From: Sinorhizobium glycinis
Lineage (GTDB): Bacteria; Pseudomonadota; Alphaproteobacteria; Rhizobiales; Rhizobiaceae
Direction of reading: 5' to 3'
NCBI RefSeq assembly: GCF_001651865.1
Contig: NZ_LPUX01000062.1
Coordinates: forward strand, 1 to 64,000
DNA: 64,000 nt
The notes under the pieces are model-generated. The model saw only the letters and a list, made by a program, of their open reading frames with translations, was not told where the DNA came from and did no database searches. The position numbers were made by a program, and so were the translations under genes. Each line of letters opens with the position of its first letter. The stretch's first letter is position 1. Shown piece after piece: positions 52,375 through 60,970 of the stretch.

Positions 52375-53805
52375 ATGAATCGCATCCCGACGTCTCAGTC
52401 CGCGCCTGAAGCGCTGTCGGACCGCGAACGCGCCGTGGCCGAACGGTTTGCCGCAGGTCTGACATATCGCGAGATCGGCGAAGCTCTCTTCATCGCTCCC
52501 TCGACAGTCCGCACGCACCTCGCGACGATCTACGGCAAGCTCGGCGTACGAAACAAAATCGAGCTTGCCTCCTGTATCTCCAATGTGGAAGGCAAGCCGA
52601 TACGGCCCGCAAAGGAGCAAGCAACGCCGATACTTGCCGTATTTCCGATCGAAAGCCTCAACCCGGAGGAGCAATGGCATCGTTTTGCTGACGGTCTTTC
52701 ATCAGATATCTGTGTCGATCTGGCCCGGTATGCGGACATTCCGGTCATCGCGTTTCACACGATGAAACTGCTTGGAAACAAGCCAGAACGCCATGACGAT
52801 CACGTCCAGGCCGTTGGTGCCACCTACGCCATTACCGGCCAGTTGCGCGCGGATGATCGACGGGTCCGACTGACCATCCAGCTTTCGGATACGCGCTCTG
52901 GGCAGATGCTGTGGAGCGAGCGCTACGATCGCCCGATGGAGGACTTCCTGACGCTCCAGGACAGTCTGACCGAGAGCGTTATCAATGTCCTTGCAGGCTG
53001 CTTCGGCACGCTTGCGGCGCTCGGACGCAATGCAAGCCGCCGCAAGGCACCTTCCAGCCTGCAGGCCTACGACTACTATCTCTTAGGTGTCGAGCAGCAC
53101 AACAGGTTCGGCCGTGAAGGAAACGAGGCGGCAGTGGACCTTCTTTCACGATCCCTCGAATTGGATCCCACTCGTGCCAGGGCTTGGACAGAGCTGGCCT
53201 ACGCCTACTCCATCCAAGCCTGCAATGGCTTCAGCACCAACCCGGAAGAAGCAATCCAGAAATGGCGGTCTGCGGTCGAGCAGGCGTTGCTTCTCGATCC
53301 GACAGAGCCCTCCGGTTATACTTGCCTGGGCGACCTCAAGGCATGTCACGGCGATCTGGCGGGTGCGGCCGACGCCCATGCGCGTGCGTTCAAATATGGA
53401 AGGAACCACGCCGACACGCTGGCGCTGCTTGCCGGCAGCAAGGCGTTGGTGGTCGGAGACCCGGCCGAGGCTGTTCCGCTGATTGAAAGAGCGCTGTATC
53501 TCAATCCCCTGTCGCCGCCGTGGTACTTCGGCATGAGAGGCAGGGTTATGTTTGTGTCCGGACAATACGAGGACTGTATTTCAGCGCTCGAAAAAAGTTC
53601 TCAGGAATCGCCAAACACGCTGATGTTCCTGGCAATGGCGCATGCTTTCTCGGGTGAGTCGGAGAAAGCGGAACGCGCCGCGCTTCTGCTTCGAAAGGAG
53701 TTCCCGTCTTTTTCGGTCAAAGGCTTCATTGCTGGCTACCCTGTCACCAATCCGCCCGCATTGCGAGCCATTTGGGAGGGCTCCCGATTGGCCATGCTCG
53801 ACTGA
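52375..53805 (+). CDS. LuxR-HTH, TolB-like and TPR regulator
   Basis: A 476-residue protein. A LuxR-type HTH occupies about 12-70 (LSDRERAVAERFAAGLTYRE, PSTVRTHLATIYGKLGVRNK). A domain like the TolB/FlgO-type region of class III cyclase-TPR proteins comes next (ILAVFPIESLNPEEQWHRFA, IQLSDTRSGQMLWSERYDRP). The remainder is TPR-like helices (LLSRSLELDPTRARAWTELA). The design matches the C-terminal part of cyclase-TPR regulators with the cyclase swapped for an HTH. No partner regulator is adjacent. It faces the DUF1127 gene on the opposite strand. Confidence 0.85.
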   Translation: MNRIPTSQSAPEALSDRERAVAERFAAGLTYREIGEALFIAPSTVRTHLATIYGKLGVRNKIELASCISNVEGKPIRPAKEQATPILAVFPIESLNPEEQWHRFADGLSSDICVDLARYADIPVIAFHTMKLLGNKPERHDDHVQAVGATYAITGQLRADDRRVRLTIQLSDTRSGQMLWSERYDRPMEDFLTLQDSLTESVINVLAGCFGTLAALGRNASRRKAPSSLQAYDYYLLGVEQHNRFGREGNEAAVDLLSRSLELDPTRARAWTELAYAYSIQACNGFSTNPEEAIQKWRSAVEQALLLDPTEPSGYTCLGDLKACHGDLAGAADAHARAFKYGRNHADTLALLAGSKALVVGDPAEAVPLIERALYLNPLSPPWYFGMRGRVMFVSGQYEDCISALEKSSQESPNTLMFLAMAHAFSGESEKAERAALLLRKEFPSFSVKGFIAGYPVTNPPALRAIWEGSRLAMLD

Positions 53806-53860
53806 AGCGATTGGCACTCGGCTTGGCGACTTGTTTCATTAGATACCCTTGATAATCCAA

Positions 53861-53882
53861 AAGAGCCGGCGCGAAAGCCGGT
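53861..53882. terminator. Candidate bidirectional terminator hairpin
   Basis: GAGCCGGCGCGAAAGCCGGTC holds a short inverted repeat CCGGC-GCGAAA-GCCGG between the convergent genes ending at 53805 and 53902. It is preceded by AAAA on the plus strand, which becomes TTTT on the minus strand. A modest stem, so only a candidate. Confidence 0.35.
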
Positions 53883-53901
53883 CGGCGCACGATCGGCGTT
53901 G

Positions 53902-54756
53902 CTAGACCGCTGAAGCCCGGCTGCGCTCGAGATAGATCTGTCGAAGCCGGGCCGCGATCGGTCCCGGCCGCCCGGGGCCGACCTCACGGCCATTGATCCT
54001 GACGACCGGGCTGACCAGACCGGAGGCCGAGGTCGAGAAGGCCTCCGCCGCATTCTCGGCCTCCTCGACCGTGAAGGGCCGCTCCTCGATCCTCAGCTGA
54101 AGATCCTCTGCGCACTGCAGAACGGCCTCGCGCGTTATCCCGTGCAGGATGTCGGTCGACAGATCCCTGGTCACGACAGTTCCTTCCGGCGTGACGATAT
54201 AGGCATTGTTCGACGAGCCTTCGGTTACGTAACCGTCCTTGACAAGCCAAGCATCGTCGGCGCCCCGCGACTTGGCCTCCATCTTGGCCATTGAGGGATA
54301 GAGGAGCTGTACGGTCTTGATGTCGCAGCGCCGCCAGCGCAGGTCCTCCACGGTCACGACATGCTGGCCGCGCTCCGCAAGCGGGCTATCGACAAGCGAT
54401 TTCTTTTGCGTGAAGAGCACCACGGTATTTGGCGTCTCTTCGGCCGGAAAGAGGAAGTCGCGATCGGCCGAACCGCGCGTCACCTGCAGGTAGACCAGGC
54501 CCTCCTCGATATCGTTCTGCCGGATCAGCTCGCGGTGAATGTCAAGCAGATCCTCGTCCGTCAGAGCGAAGGCCATGCCCAGTTCGCCGAGCGACCGGCG
54601 CAGGCGACGCATATGGCCGGCGAAATCCACGAGTTTGCCGTCGAGCACGAGCGTCACCTCATAGACGCCGTCGGCAAACAAAAACCCGCGATCGAAGACA
54701 GAAATCCGGGCCTCGGTTTCAGGCAGATAGTCTCCATTGACATAGACTTGGCGCAT
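53902..54756 (-). CDS. dat: D-amino-acid transaminase
   Basis: A 284-residue fold-type IV PLP enzyme. The opening MRQVYVNGDYLPETEARISV and FDRGFLFADGVYEVT are typical of D-amino acid aminotransferase. The PLP Lys is probably the one in DIKTVQLLYPSMAKMEAKSR, and the phosphate-binding TEGSSNNAYIV follows. It moves amino groups between D-amino acids and 2-oxo acids. The ATG at 54756 is chosen; it lies 4 nt after the epimerase stop. With the epimerase and importer, it points to D-amino acid or peptidoglycan-derived substrate use. Confidence 0.9.
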   Translation of the reverse strand: MRQVYVNGDYLPETEARISVFDRGFLFADGVYEVTLVLDGKLVDFAGHMRRLRRSLGELGMAFALTDEDLLDIHRELIRQNDIEEGLVYLQVTRGSADRDFLFPAEETPNTVVLFTQKKSLVDSPLAERGQHVVTVEDLRWRRCDIKTVQLLYPSMAKMEAKSRGADDAWLVKDGYVTEGSSNNAYIVTPEGTVVTRDLSTDILHGITREAVLQCAEDLQLRIEERPFTVEEAENAAEAFSTSASGLVSPVVRINGREVGPGRPGPIAARLRQIYLERSRASAV

Positions 54757-54760
54757 AGGA

Positions 54761-55777
54761 TCAACCCCAGAGAGATGAAGGTGGCGGCTCCATGAGCGAG
54801 CCTTCGTAGTGAATTGATGTGTTCCGGTCTTTCGCGAGCAGAAGCGGCCCGTCGAGATCGACATATCTGGCGTCCTGCGCAAGCAGGAAAGCAGGCGCCA
54901 TGGCAAGCGACGTGCCGAGCGTGCAGCCGACCATGATGTCGAAGCCTGCCGTCAGGGCGTCCCGCTTGAGTTCAAGCGCCTCGGTGAGCCCGCCGGCCTT
55001 GTCGAGCTTGATGTTGACGACGTCATATTTGCCGTTCAGCTTCTCAAGGGAATGCCGGTCACGGCAGCCCTCGTCCGCGCAGACCGGGAGCGGGCGTTCG
55101 ATTTGCGCCAGGCCGGCATCGGCATTGGCAGGCAAAGGCTGCTCCACCATGACGACCCCGAGCCGCACGAATTCCGGCGCGAGACTGAGATATCGTTCGA
55201 GCGTCCAGCTTCCATTGGCATCGGCGATCAATGTGGAGTGCCGAGCTCCCGCACGCACGGCCTCAATACGCGCCAAATCGGCGTCCGAGCCCAGTTGAAC
55301 CTTTATCAGCGGGCGATGGGCATTCCTCGCCGCCGCTTTCCGCAGGACGTCCGGCGAGGCAAGGGATAGCGTGTAAGCGGTGTTCAATCGCAAAGGCGGT
55401 GCAAGCCCAGCCAATTGCCATGCCGAAACTCCCCATTTCTTCGCCTCAAGGTCCCAGAACGCGCAATCGAGCGCGTTGCGCGCCGCACCGGCCGGCAGAC
55501 GCAGTTGCAGGGCACTTCGGTCAAGCCCGTTCCGCAAGTCCGGTTGGATCGCCTGGATGACGCTGATCACATCCTCGACGGTTTCGCCATCCCTCCCGCT
55601 GGGTCCGCATTCACCGCGGCCGCAAACATCGCCATTGCGAAGTTCGACGGTGACAACGCGGATTTCAGTTCGCGCTCCACGCGCCAGGGCGAAGGCACCA
55701 GCGACAGGGAAGCGGTTTTCAGTGACGTGGAGCGAAAGACCGACATCCGGGCTGCGCGGATTGGGTGTCTCGATCAT
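54761..55777 (-). CDS. Dipeptide epimerase (L-Ala-D/L-Glu epimerase-like)
   Basis: A 338-residue enolase-superfamily enzyme of the muconate-lactonising subgroup. The catalytic Lys lies in PLIKVQLGSD; metal ligands are visible in LIADANGSW, VMVEQPLP and CADEGCRD; and the second Lys is in VNIKLDKAGGLTEAL. The ending DLDGPLLLAKDR agrees with dipeptide epimerases. It probably interconverts L-Ala-D-Glu and L-Ala-L-Glu from murein peptides. ATG 55777 is used; the frame begins with a TTG at 55786. It is 12 nt from the ATPase gene. Confidence 0.88.
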   Translation of the reverse strand: MIETPNPRSPDVGLSLHVTENRFPVAGAFALARGARTEIRVVTVELRNGDVCGRGECGPSGRDGETVEDVISVIQAIQPDLRNGLDRSALQLRLPAGAARNALDCAFWDLEAKKWGVSAWQLAGLAPPLRLNTAYTLSLASPDVLRKAAARNAHRPLIKVQLGSDADLARIEAVRAGARHSTLIADANGSWTLERYLSLAPEFVRLGVVMVEQPLPANADAGLAQIERPLPVCADEGCRDRHSLEKLNGKYDVVNIKLDKAGGLTEALELKRDALTAGFDIMVGCTLGTSLAMAPAFLLAQDARYVDLDGPLLLAKDRNTSIHYEGSLMEPPPSSLWG

Positions 55778-55789
55778 CGCCTTCAAGCC

Positions 55790-56548
55790 TCAAAGGATTT
55801 GTCCGAGGAAAGCCTTCGTTCGCGGATCCTGCGCATTGTCGAAGAAGGTCGAGGGCGGGCCATGTTCCACGATCACGCCAAGATCGGTGAAGTAAATGTG
55901 GTCGGCCACCTCGCGCGCGAAGCCCATTTCATGGGTGACGAGGATGCAGGTCATGCCGTCGGCGGCAAGTTCCTTGATCGTGACGAGCACTTCCTTCACG
56001 GTCTCGGGATCGAGCGCCGCCGTCACCTCGTCGAACAGCATGACGTCCGGCTGCATGGCAAGCGATCGGGCGATCGCCACACGCTGCTGCTGGCCGCCGG
56101 ACAATTCGCCGGGATAGGCGTTTTCCTTCCCCTCCAGCCGCACCTTCTTCAGAAGCGACCGGGCGCGTGCCTCCACCTCCTGCTTCGGTTGGCCCAGTAC
56201 CTTGACGGGCGCCATCATCACGTTCTGCAGCGCCGTCTTGTGCGGAAAGAGGTTGTATTGCTGGAAGACCATGCCGACCTTGCGGCGCAGCGCCAGCTTG
56301 TCGAGCTTCGGGTCATGGACCTCCTGCCCCTCGACCGTGATCGAGCCATCCTGAATATCTGCGAGCGCGTTTATACAGCGGATGAGGGTCGACTTTCCCG
56401 ATCCGGAGGGACCGATGATGCAGACGACGTCGCCTTTCATAATGTCGAGCGAGATGCCCTTCAGCACTTCAATACTGCCGTAGGACTTGCGCACATTCTT
56501 GATCGACACGATCGGCTGGCCGGCCTTCCAGGGAGAATTGTCGCTCAT
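55790..56548 (-). CDS. Polar amino acid ABC transporter ATPase (GlnQ type)
   Basis: A 252-residue ATPase with Walker A GPSGSGKSTL, signature LSGGQQQRVAIARSL, Walker B VMLFDEVTAALDPETV and switch VTHEMGFAREVADH. It is closest to GlnQ/HisP-type polar amino acid ATPases; note DEVTAAL rather than DEPTSAL. It follows the permease gene after 11 nt. It drives the two permeases at 56560-58208. Confidence 0.94.
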   Translation of the reverse strand: MSDNSPWKAGQPIVSIKNVRKSYGSIEVLKGISLDIMKGDVVCIIGPSGSGKSTLIRCINALADIQDGSITVEGQEVHDPKLDKLALRRKVGMVFQQYNLFPHKTALQNVMMAPVKVLGQPKQEVEARARSLLKKVRLEGKENAYPGELSGGQQQRVAIARSLAMQPDVMLFDEVTAALDPETVKEVLVTIKELAADGMTCILVTHEMGFAREVADHIYFTDLGVIVEHGPPSTFFDNAQDPRTKAFLGQIL

Positions 56549-56559
56549 GGGCAGATCCT

Positions 56560-57444
56560 TCAGAGTTTTACCGCGAAGCGCTTTTCAAGCGACATCGTCA
56601 GGCGGGCGATGGGGTAGCAATAGGCAAAGAAGATGATGAGGGCGAAGCCGTAGAAGGGAACCAAGAGCGACGGATGATTGCCCTCCGCCTCCATGGCCTG
56701 GCGCGTGAGCGTGATGATTTCCGTTACGCCGAGCAGGGAGACCAGCGGTGTCGCCATGGTCATGATGGCGTACCAGTTCATCCACGGCGGGATCATTCGT
56801 TTGAAGCATTGCGGCAGGATGATCTGCCACAGCGTCTGGGTGCGGCTGAAGGCGAGCGATTCAGCCGCCTCCCACTGGCCGCTCGGAACCGAGCGGATGG
56901 CCCCGCGGACGATCTCGGCGATGTTCGCCATGACTGGCAGGCTGAGCCCGAACACCGCCTTCATCCAATCCGGAACCGGGATAATCGCACCGCCGATGCG
57001 GAGCTCGAAGGGCAATGTAAGCATGACGACGAAGAGCAGCACCAGCCAGGGCGAGTTGCGAAAAAGCTGGACAGTAAACCAGGAGAAGAGACGCACGACG
57101 CGGCTGTGTGACACGCGCCCGAGCCCGAGAAAGATGCCGGCGATGGTGCCGAACACCACCGTCAGGAAGCTGATGAGGATGTTGAGAACAAACCCTTTCG
57201 TCACCAGCAGGGGCGTCCATTTCAGAAGGGTCGAGAGTACGCGCTCAGTCGTAAAGGTCGACTGCGCCATCGCGTAGACCGGCCAAAGCGCGAGGACGGC
57301 AGTCAAGGCGGGAAGCGTCCAACCCGGCATCGAGGCGAGCCAGCGCGAGAAGCCCAGCACATCGGGCTCCGGCACTTTCAGCGGCAACAGAACCGGAAGA
57401 TCGGACTGACGGTCGCGGAGCGGAAGCTTGAAAGTATCAGACAT
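56560..57444 (-). CDS. Polar amino acid ABC transporter permease 1
   Basis: A 294-residue permease with an N-terminal extension of about 70 residues before the usual core. The core has AGIFLGLGRVSHSRVVRLFS, then LFRNSPWLVLLFVV and the loop ESLAFSRTQTLWQIILPQCF of His/Glu/Gln/Arg-type permeases. Its first base overlaps the stop of the next permease (TAATG). Confidence 0.92.
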   Translation of the reverse strand: MSDTFKLPLRDRQSDLPVLLPLKVPEPDVLGFSRWLASMPGWTLPALTAVLALWPVYAMAQSTFTTERVLSTLLKWTPLLVTKGFVLNILISFLTVVFGTIAGIFLGLGRVSHSRVVRLFSWFTVQLFRNSPWLVLLFVVMLTLPFELRIGGAIIPVPDWMKAVFGLSLPVMANIAEIVRGAIRSVPSGQWEAAESLAFSRTQTLWQIILPQCFKRMIPPWMNWYAIMTMATPLVSLLGVTEIITLTRQAMEAEGNHPSLLVPFYGFALIIFFAYCYPIARLTMSLEKRFAVKL

Positions 57445-58208
57445 TATCGACCTCCGCCGAAACCGGGGATGTAGAGGGCGCGCTCCCAGCGGTTCATCGC
57501 AAAGGCGAGCGCCCCGACGAGCAGGATGTAGGTGGCGAACAGGACCGTCATCGCCGCATTCTGCGCCGACGCGTAATCATTCCAGATCGAAACCATCTGG
57601 TAGAGCAGTTCGGGCACGGCGATCGCGATCGCCTGGGTCGTCGTCTTGACCAGATTGACCAGATTGTTGTTGAGCGCCGGCAGACTGACGCGAAGAGCCA
57701 GCGGCAGAACGACATAGGCGTATGTCTGCAGCCTGTTCATGCCCAGCGCCTCGCAGGCTTCCTTCGTCGTCTGCGGAATGGCCTCGATGCCTGCCCGGAA
57801 GATTTCGACATTGAAGGCGCCGGCGAAGAAGGACAGCGAGACGATTGCCCACCCGATGTTGGAGATGACAGGCTCTTCGGTCCAGCCGTCTGCCCCGATG
57901 ATTGCTGGCGTGAACTGGCCGAGGGCGAAATAGAAGAACAAGAGCTGGATCATCGGCGGCGTGTTGCGGAAGAGCTGGATATAGCCTTGCGTCAGCCAGC
58001 GCAGGAAGGGGGAGCGCGCTCCTTGCGCCCATGCGCCCACTATGCCGATGATGAGGCTGAGCGCGACGCAGGCGACCGAAAGCTCGATCGTCACGGCAAG
58101 GCCGCTCACGACGCGCGCCCATTGCGACGGCTCGTAGAAGAAGATGAAATTCCATTTCGGATGAGTCTGCGCGAGCTCCCTGAAGAAGCTCTGGATGGTC
58201 TCGATCAT
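57444..58208 (-). CDS. Polar amino acid ABC transporter permease 2
   Basis: A 254-residue permease. The segments YIQLFRNTPPMIQLLFFYFA and AFNVEIFRAGIEAIPQTTKE and the ACEALGMNRLQTYAYVVLPL loop are standard for HEQRo-type permeases. ATG 58208 is chosen over the upstream 58241 start, which adds an atypical leader. It follows the binding-protein gene after 77 nt. Confidence 0.92.
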   Translation of the reverse strand: MIETIQSFFRELAQTHPKWNFIFFYEPSQWARVVSGLAVTIELSVACVALSLIIGIVGAWAQGARSPFLRWLTQGYIQLFRNTPPMIQLLFFYFALGQFTPAIIGADGWTEEPVISNIGWAIVSLSFFAGAFNVEIFRAGIEAIPQTTKEACEALGMNRLQTYAYVVLPLALRVSLPALNNNLVNLVKTTTQAIAIAVPELLYQMVSIWNDYASAQNAAMTVLFATYILLVGALAFAMNRWERALYIPGFGGGR

Positions 58209-58285
58209 GGCACGTCGATCCGAGGGGCAGGAGGAAACCACCGGTCACCAGAGACGATGACCGGTGGCGACAGATTCGGCTGCGG

Positions 58286-59131
58286 CTACTTGGCCAGCCA
58301 GTCCTTGAAGCGTTCCTGCTGCGCCTTCAGGAAGGCACTTTCCTGGACGCCCCACTTCTTCTCGAGTTCACTCAGGTGGCCCGACTGGAGCCAGTTGAAT
58401 TCCATGCCGGACATGAACCGGCCGAAGACGCATTCGCGCTCGGCAAGCGGCACCGCAAGCGCCCAGGGATTGTCGTTTTCCGTCTTGAGCGGCATTTCGT
58501 AATCGGCATATTCGCCCGAAGCGAGATCGGCGGCGATCGAGGAGTCGTCGAACACCCAGGCCATGCACTTCTTGTCGCGCAGTGCCTGCTTGGCGGCGGC
58601 ATTGTTGTCGAAGGCGATCACCTTGGCACCGTGGTGCTCTTCAATCGCCTTGTTGTGGAAGGAGCCCTGCAAACCGCAAACAGGCTTGTCCTTCAGCTGG
58701 GACCATTCCTTGAGGCCGAGGGCCTTGGGCGCCATGATGTTGGTGCCGGAGGTGTAGTAGTTCGGCAGCACCACGCCCACGATGTCGCGACGGTCCTTGC
58801 GGTCGCTCATAGTCGCGATCATCAGATCGATCTTGCCCTGTTCGAGGAACTGCATGCGGTTGGAAGACTGAACGCCGACGAGTTCGAGTTCGACGCCGAT
58901 CGTGTCGGCCACTTCCTTGGCCATGTCTGCTTCCATGCCGACCAGCTTGCCGTCGGCATCGATGAAGCCCCAAGGCTTCGCGTCGGTTTTGACACCAACG
59001 ACGATCTTGCCGCGTTCCTTGATCTTGGCCCAGGTGTCGTTGGTGCAGGCCGCATAGGCCGGCGCAAGACTACCAAGCGCCGTGGAGCAGATCACAGCAG
59101 CGGTGGTCGAAAGATTTGCAATCGTTCTCAT
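58286..59131 (-). CDS. Polar amino acid ABC transporter substrate-binding protein
   Basis: A 281-residue family-3 binding protein. The signal peptide MRTIANLSTTAAVICSTALG ends near AYAA. The mature domain begins KERGKIVVGVKTDAKPWGFI, the usual opening for amino acid binders; FIDADGKLVGMEADMAKEVA follows. It is the first gene of the operon and lies divergent from the LysR gene. The ligand may be a D-amino acid or dipeptide, inferred from the two enzymes. The frame stretching to 59812 is a shadow across the regulator. Confidence 0.92.
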   Translation of the reverse strand: MRTIANLSTTAAVICSTALGSLAPAYAACTNDTWAKIKERGKIVVGVKTDAKPWGFIDADGKLVGMEADMAKEVADTIGVELELVGVQSSNRMQFLEQGKIDLMIATMSDRKDRRDIVGVVLPNYYTSGTNIMAPKALGLKEWSQLKDKPVCGLQGSFHNKAIEEHHGAKVIAFDNNAAAKQALRDKKCMAWVFDDSSIAADLASGEYADYEMPLKTENDNPWALAVPLAERECVFGRFMSGMEFNWLQSGHLSELEKKWGVQESAFLKAQQERFKDWLAK

Positions 59132-59246
59132 GCTTCGTTCACCCTCTTGTTCTTTTGGAAAGGCAGTTGCGGACGACGTTTCCCGTCCTTGGCGGGCAAG
59201 GTGGCAGGCAGGTCCCGTTGTGGCAAATGCCGTTTTCCGATAGGTT

Positions 59247-59261
59247 ATGCAAAATTTGCAT
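59247..59261. promoter_or_regulatory. LysR-type operator between binding protein and regulator
   Basis: ATGCAAAATTTGCAT is a palindrome with 7-bp arms ATGCAAA/TTTGCAT around one A. It contains T-N11-A (59248-59260), the LysR-family consensus. It lies 9 nt before the lysR-type start and 116 nt before the binding-protein start, fitting autorepression and activation of the divergent operon. Confidence 0.75.
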
Positions 59262-59269
59262 GAGGCCGC

Positions 59270-60172
59270 ATGATGGAACTCAACTGGTTTGAAGACTTCA
59301 TGGAACTGGCGGCGGTGCGGAATTTTTCGACCGCGGCGGCCGCCCGCCATGTCACCCAGCCGGCCTTCAGCCGCCGGATCCGGGCACTGGAGAACTGGAT
59401 CGGCACGGAGCTGATCGACCGCAGTTCCTACCCGGTGAAGCTGACAGGCGCCGGCGAAACGTTTCTGGAATCGAGCCGCGAACTGATGCGCGAAATCTAT
59501 CGTGTCCGCGACGAATGCCGACAGCAGGCGCGCGCCGGCATCGAGGCCGTGACCTTCAGCGCGCTCCACACGATCGCGCTCAGTATCTTTCCCGATCTGC
59601 TGACGGCAATGGAAGCGCGCACCGGTCCCTTCATTACCCGAATGCACGCGACGGACTTCTACGATTGCGTGGAATCGCTGGCACTTGGCCGCTGCGACAT
59701 CGCCTTCTGCTACTCGCACGAGCTCGGTCCGCCTGTCCTGCAGACCGGCCAGTTCGCTTCGAAAGTCATCAGGATTGACCCGTTCTACCTGGTCAGCAAA
59801 GCGGACCAGCAAGGAAAGCCGGTCATCGATCCGGCCACTTGGCCCAGAGACAGGGATCTGCCTCTGGTCGCCTATTCGTCCGACTGCTTTCTCGGAAAGG
59901 TTCAGACCCAGCTTATGCTCGACATGCAGAAGACTGGGCTCAGTTTTCGGGTGACTTACGAAAACTCCATGTCCGAAGCCGTCAAACGTATGATTTTGGC
60001 GGGAAAGGGGGTGGGCTGGTTGCCGGAAAGCGCGGCGGATCGCGAAGTCGAGCGGAACGAACTCTGCCTCATCGACAGCAAGAGCGTAGCCCTCAGCGTC
60101 CTTGCTATCCGCAAACAGGGTGTCGGGTCGGCGGCTCTCGAACGGTTCTGGTCAAATCTCCGCGAACTGTGA
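59270..60172 (+). CDS. LysR-family transcriptional regulator
   Basis: A 300-residue regulator with the N-terminal HTH NWFEDFMELAAVRNFSTAAA and AARHVTQPAFSRRIRALENW, and a substrate domain starting near residue 90 (EAVTFSALHTIALSIFPDLL). Length is standard. Start 59270 (MMEL) or 59273 are equivalent. Divergent from the D-amino acid/dipeptide operon and separated by a good T-N11-A box, so it probably activates that operon. Confidence 0.94.
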   Translation: MMELNWFEDFMELAAVRNFSTAAAARHVTQPAFSRRIRALENWIGTELIDRSSYPVKLTGAGETFLESSRELMREIYRVRDECRQQARAGIEAVTFSALHTIALSIFPDLLTAMEARTGPFITRMHATDFYDCVESLALGRCDIAFCYSHELGPPVLQTGQFASKVIRIDPFYLVSKADQQGKPVIDPATWPRDRDLPLVAYSSDCFLGKVQTQLMLDMQKTGLSFRVTYENSMSEAVKRMILAGKGVGWLPESAADREVERNELCLIDSKSVALSVLAIRKQGVGSAALERFWSNLREL

Positions 60173-60218
60173 CAACCCAGAGGCGGCCTGATCACCAGGT
60201 CCCTAGTTCGGATCTCCT

Positions 60219-60288
60219 CAAGGTGAGGGATAGGAGCCTACATCCCGCTGGCGGCGTATCGCCGGCTTCCGGTCGTCTCAGTCGGGTG
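60219..60288 (+). ncRNA. Structured repeat element, copy 2 (candidate small RNA)
   Basis: Counterpart of 46294-46366. Hairpin 1 is GGGAT/ATCCC (60227-60231 with 60242-60246). Hairpin 2 is CGGCG-TAT-CGCCG (60252-60264), where the closing pair is G-C rather than A-T, a covarying pair. The 3' block GGCTTCCGGTCGTCTCAGTC differs from copy 1 at one base. It starts 46 nt after the lysR stop. Function unknown. Confidence 0.5.
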
Positions 60289-60639
60289 AAAGCAAGAAAT
60301 TCATCGCTGACGCACGGAAGAGCCGGTTTGCCGGCTGAACGGACCTTCGGGATTTCTCGACAGCTTTATCAGAGCGACGGCCCGGGGGACCTTAAGCCCC
60401 AAAGAATTTGAGACGCGGGACGTCTCACCGGCCATCGCCGTCGCGGGGATTTCCGTAAGGTGGCGGGTAAGATTCCGCTTGCTGCCCAAATCAGCCAACA
60501 AGGAGGTCGCGGATTCGTATTATACCGGCTCGGGCGCTACGAGGAAGCGCAGGCAGCCTATGGCACTGCAGCGACCATAGACCCGCTTGCTGCGAGGCTC
60601 GAGTGGTATCGAGCGCTGCCCTGGTCTCCGCGCAATCAG

Positions 60640-60654
60640 GCCCCCGCAACCAAC
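60640..60654 (+). repeat. Copy of the tRNA-fMet 3' end (att-like direct repeat)
   Basis: GCCCCCGCAACCAAC is identical to 475-489, the acceptor 3' strand and CCA of tRNA-fMet plus 2 nt. The bases upstream do not match the rest of the tRNA. This is the pattern left by tRNA-targeted integration, with the target's 3' end duplicated. A strong terminator follows, as would be expected after a tRNA gene. Confidence 0.6.
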
Positions 60655-60664
60655 ACGCCGACAT

Positions 60665-60691
60665 CCAAAGGCGCCCGCAGGGCGCCTTTGG
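60665..60691 (+). terminator. Strong rho-independent-type terminator
   Basis: Perfect 12-bp inverted repeat CCAAAGGCGCCC / GGGCGCCTTTGG with loop GCA, followed by CGTTTC. It works in either direction by sequence. It stands 10 nt after the tRNA-fMet-like 15-mer and has no gene just before it. Confidence 0.75.
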
Positions 60692-60829
60692 CGTTTCAAA
60701 GCGGCGCCGGCTCTAGTTCAGCGCACGAGGTAGGTCTCGATCGCGGCGGCTCCGGATTGGCGGCGACGAATCATTCGCTTGCGGCGTTCGTTCGGGCCTC
60801 ACGCCTCACCGGGTTCTTGCAAAAATTGT

Positions 60830-60970
60830 AGATCCGGCCGCGATAGGCCTTGTCGTTGAGGATGACTTCGGCCGCAACTCCATCGATCTCGCGCAGACCG
60901 CGGATGCGGTTGCCGCTGGCGTCATACTCTCCCTTCAACCCGTAGCCCTAGGAAAGTCCGCCCGGCATTC
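60830..60970 (-). pseudogene. Unidentified coding remnant
   Basis: The minus strand reads GLKGEYDASGNRIRGLREID then GVAAEVILNDKAYRGRIYNF and CKNPVRRE, which looks like real coding sequence by composition. No start is present and a stop lies two codons before GLK. I do not recognise the family. It may be the tail of a gene broken by the rearrangement that left the nearby tRNA-end repeat. Confidence 0.35.

Noticed and set aside
58286..59812. 508-residue frame as a long binding protein
   Set aside because: The N-terminal part is antisense to the LysR gene. A proper signal peptide begins at 59131.
60460..60831. 123-residue frame with a TPR-like stretch as a gene
   Set aside because: Only about 20 residues resemble a TPR; the frame then runs through the tRNA-end repeat and the terminator.
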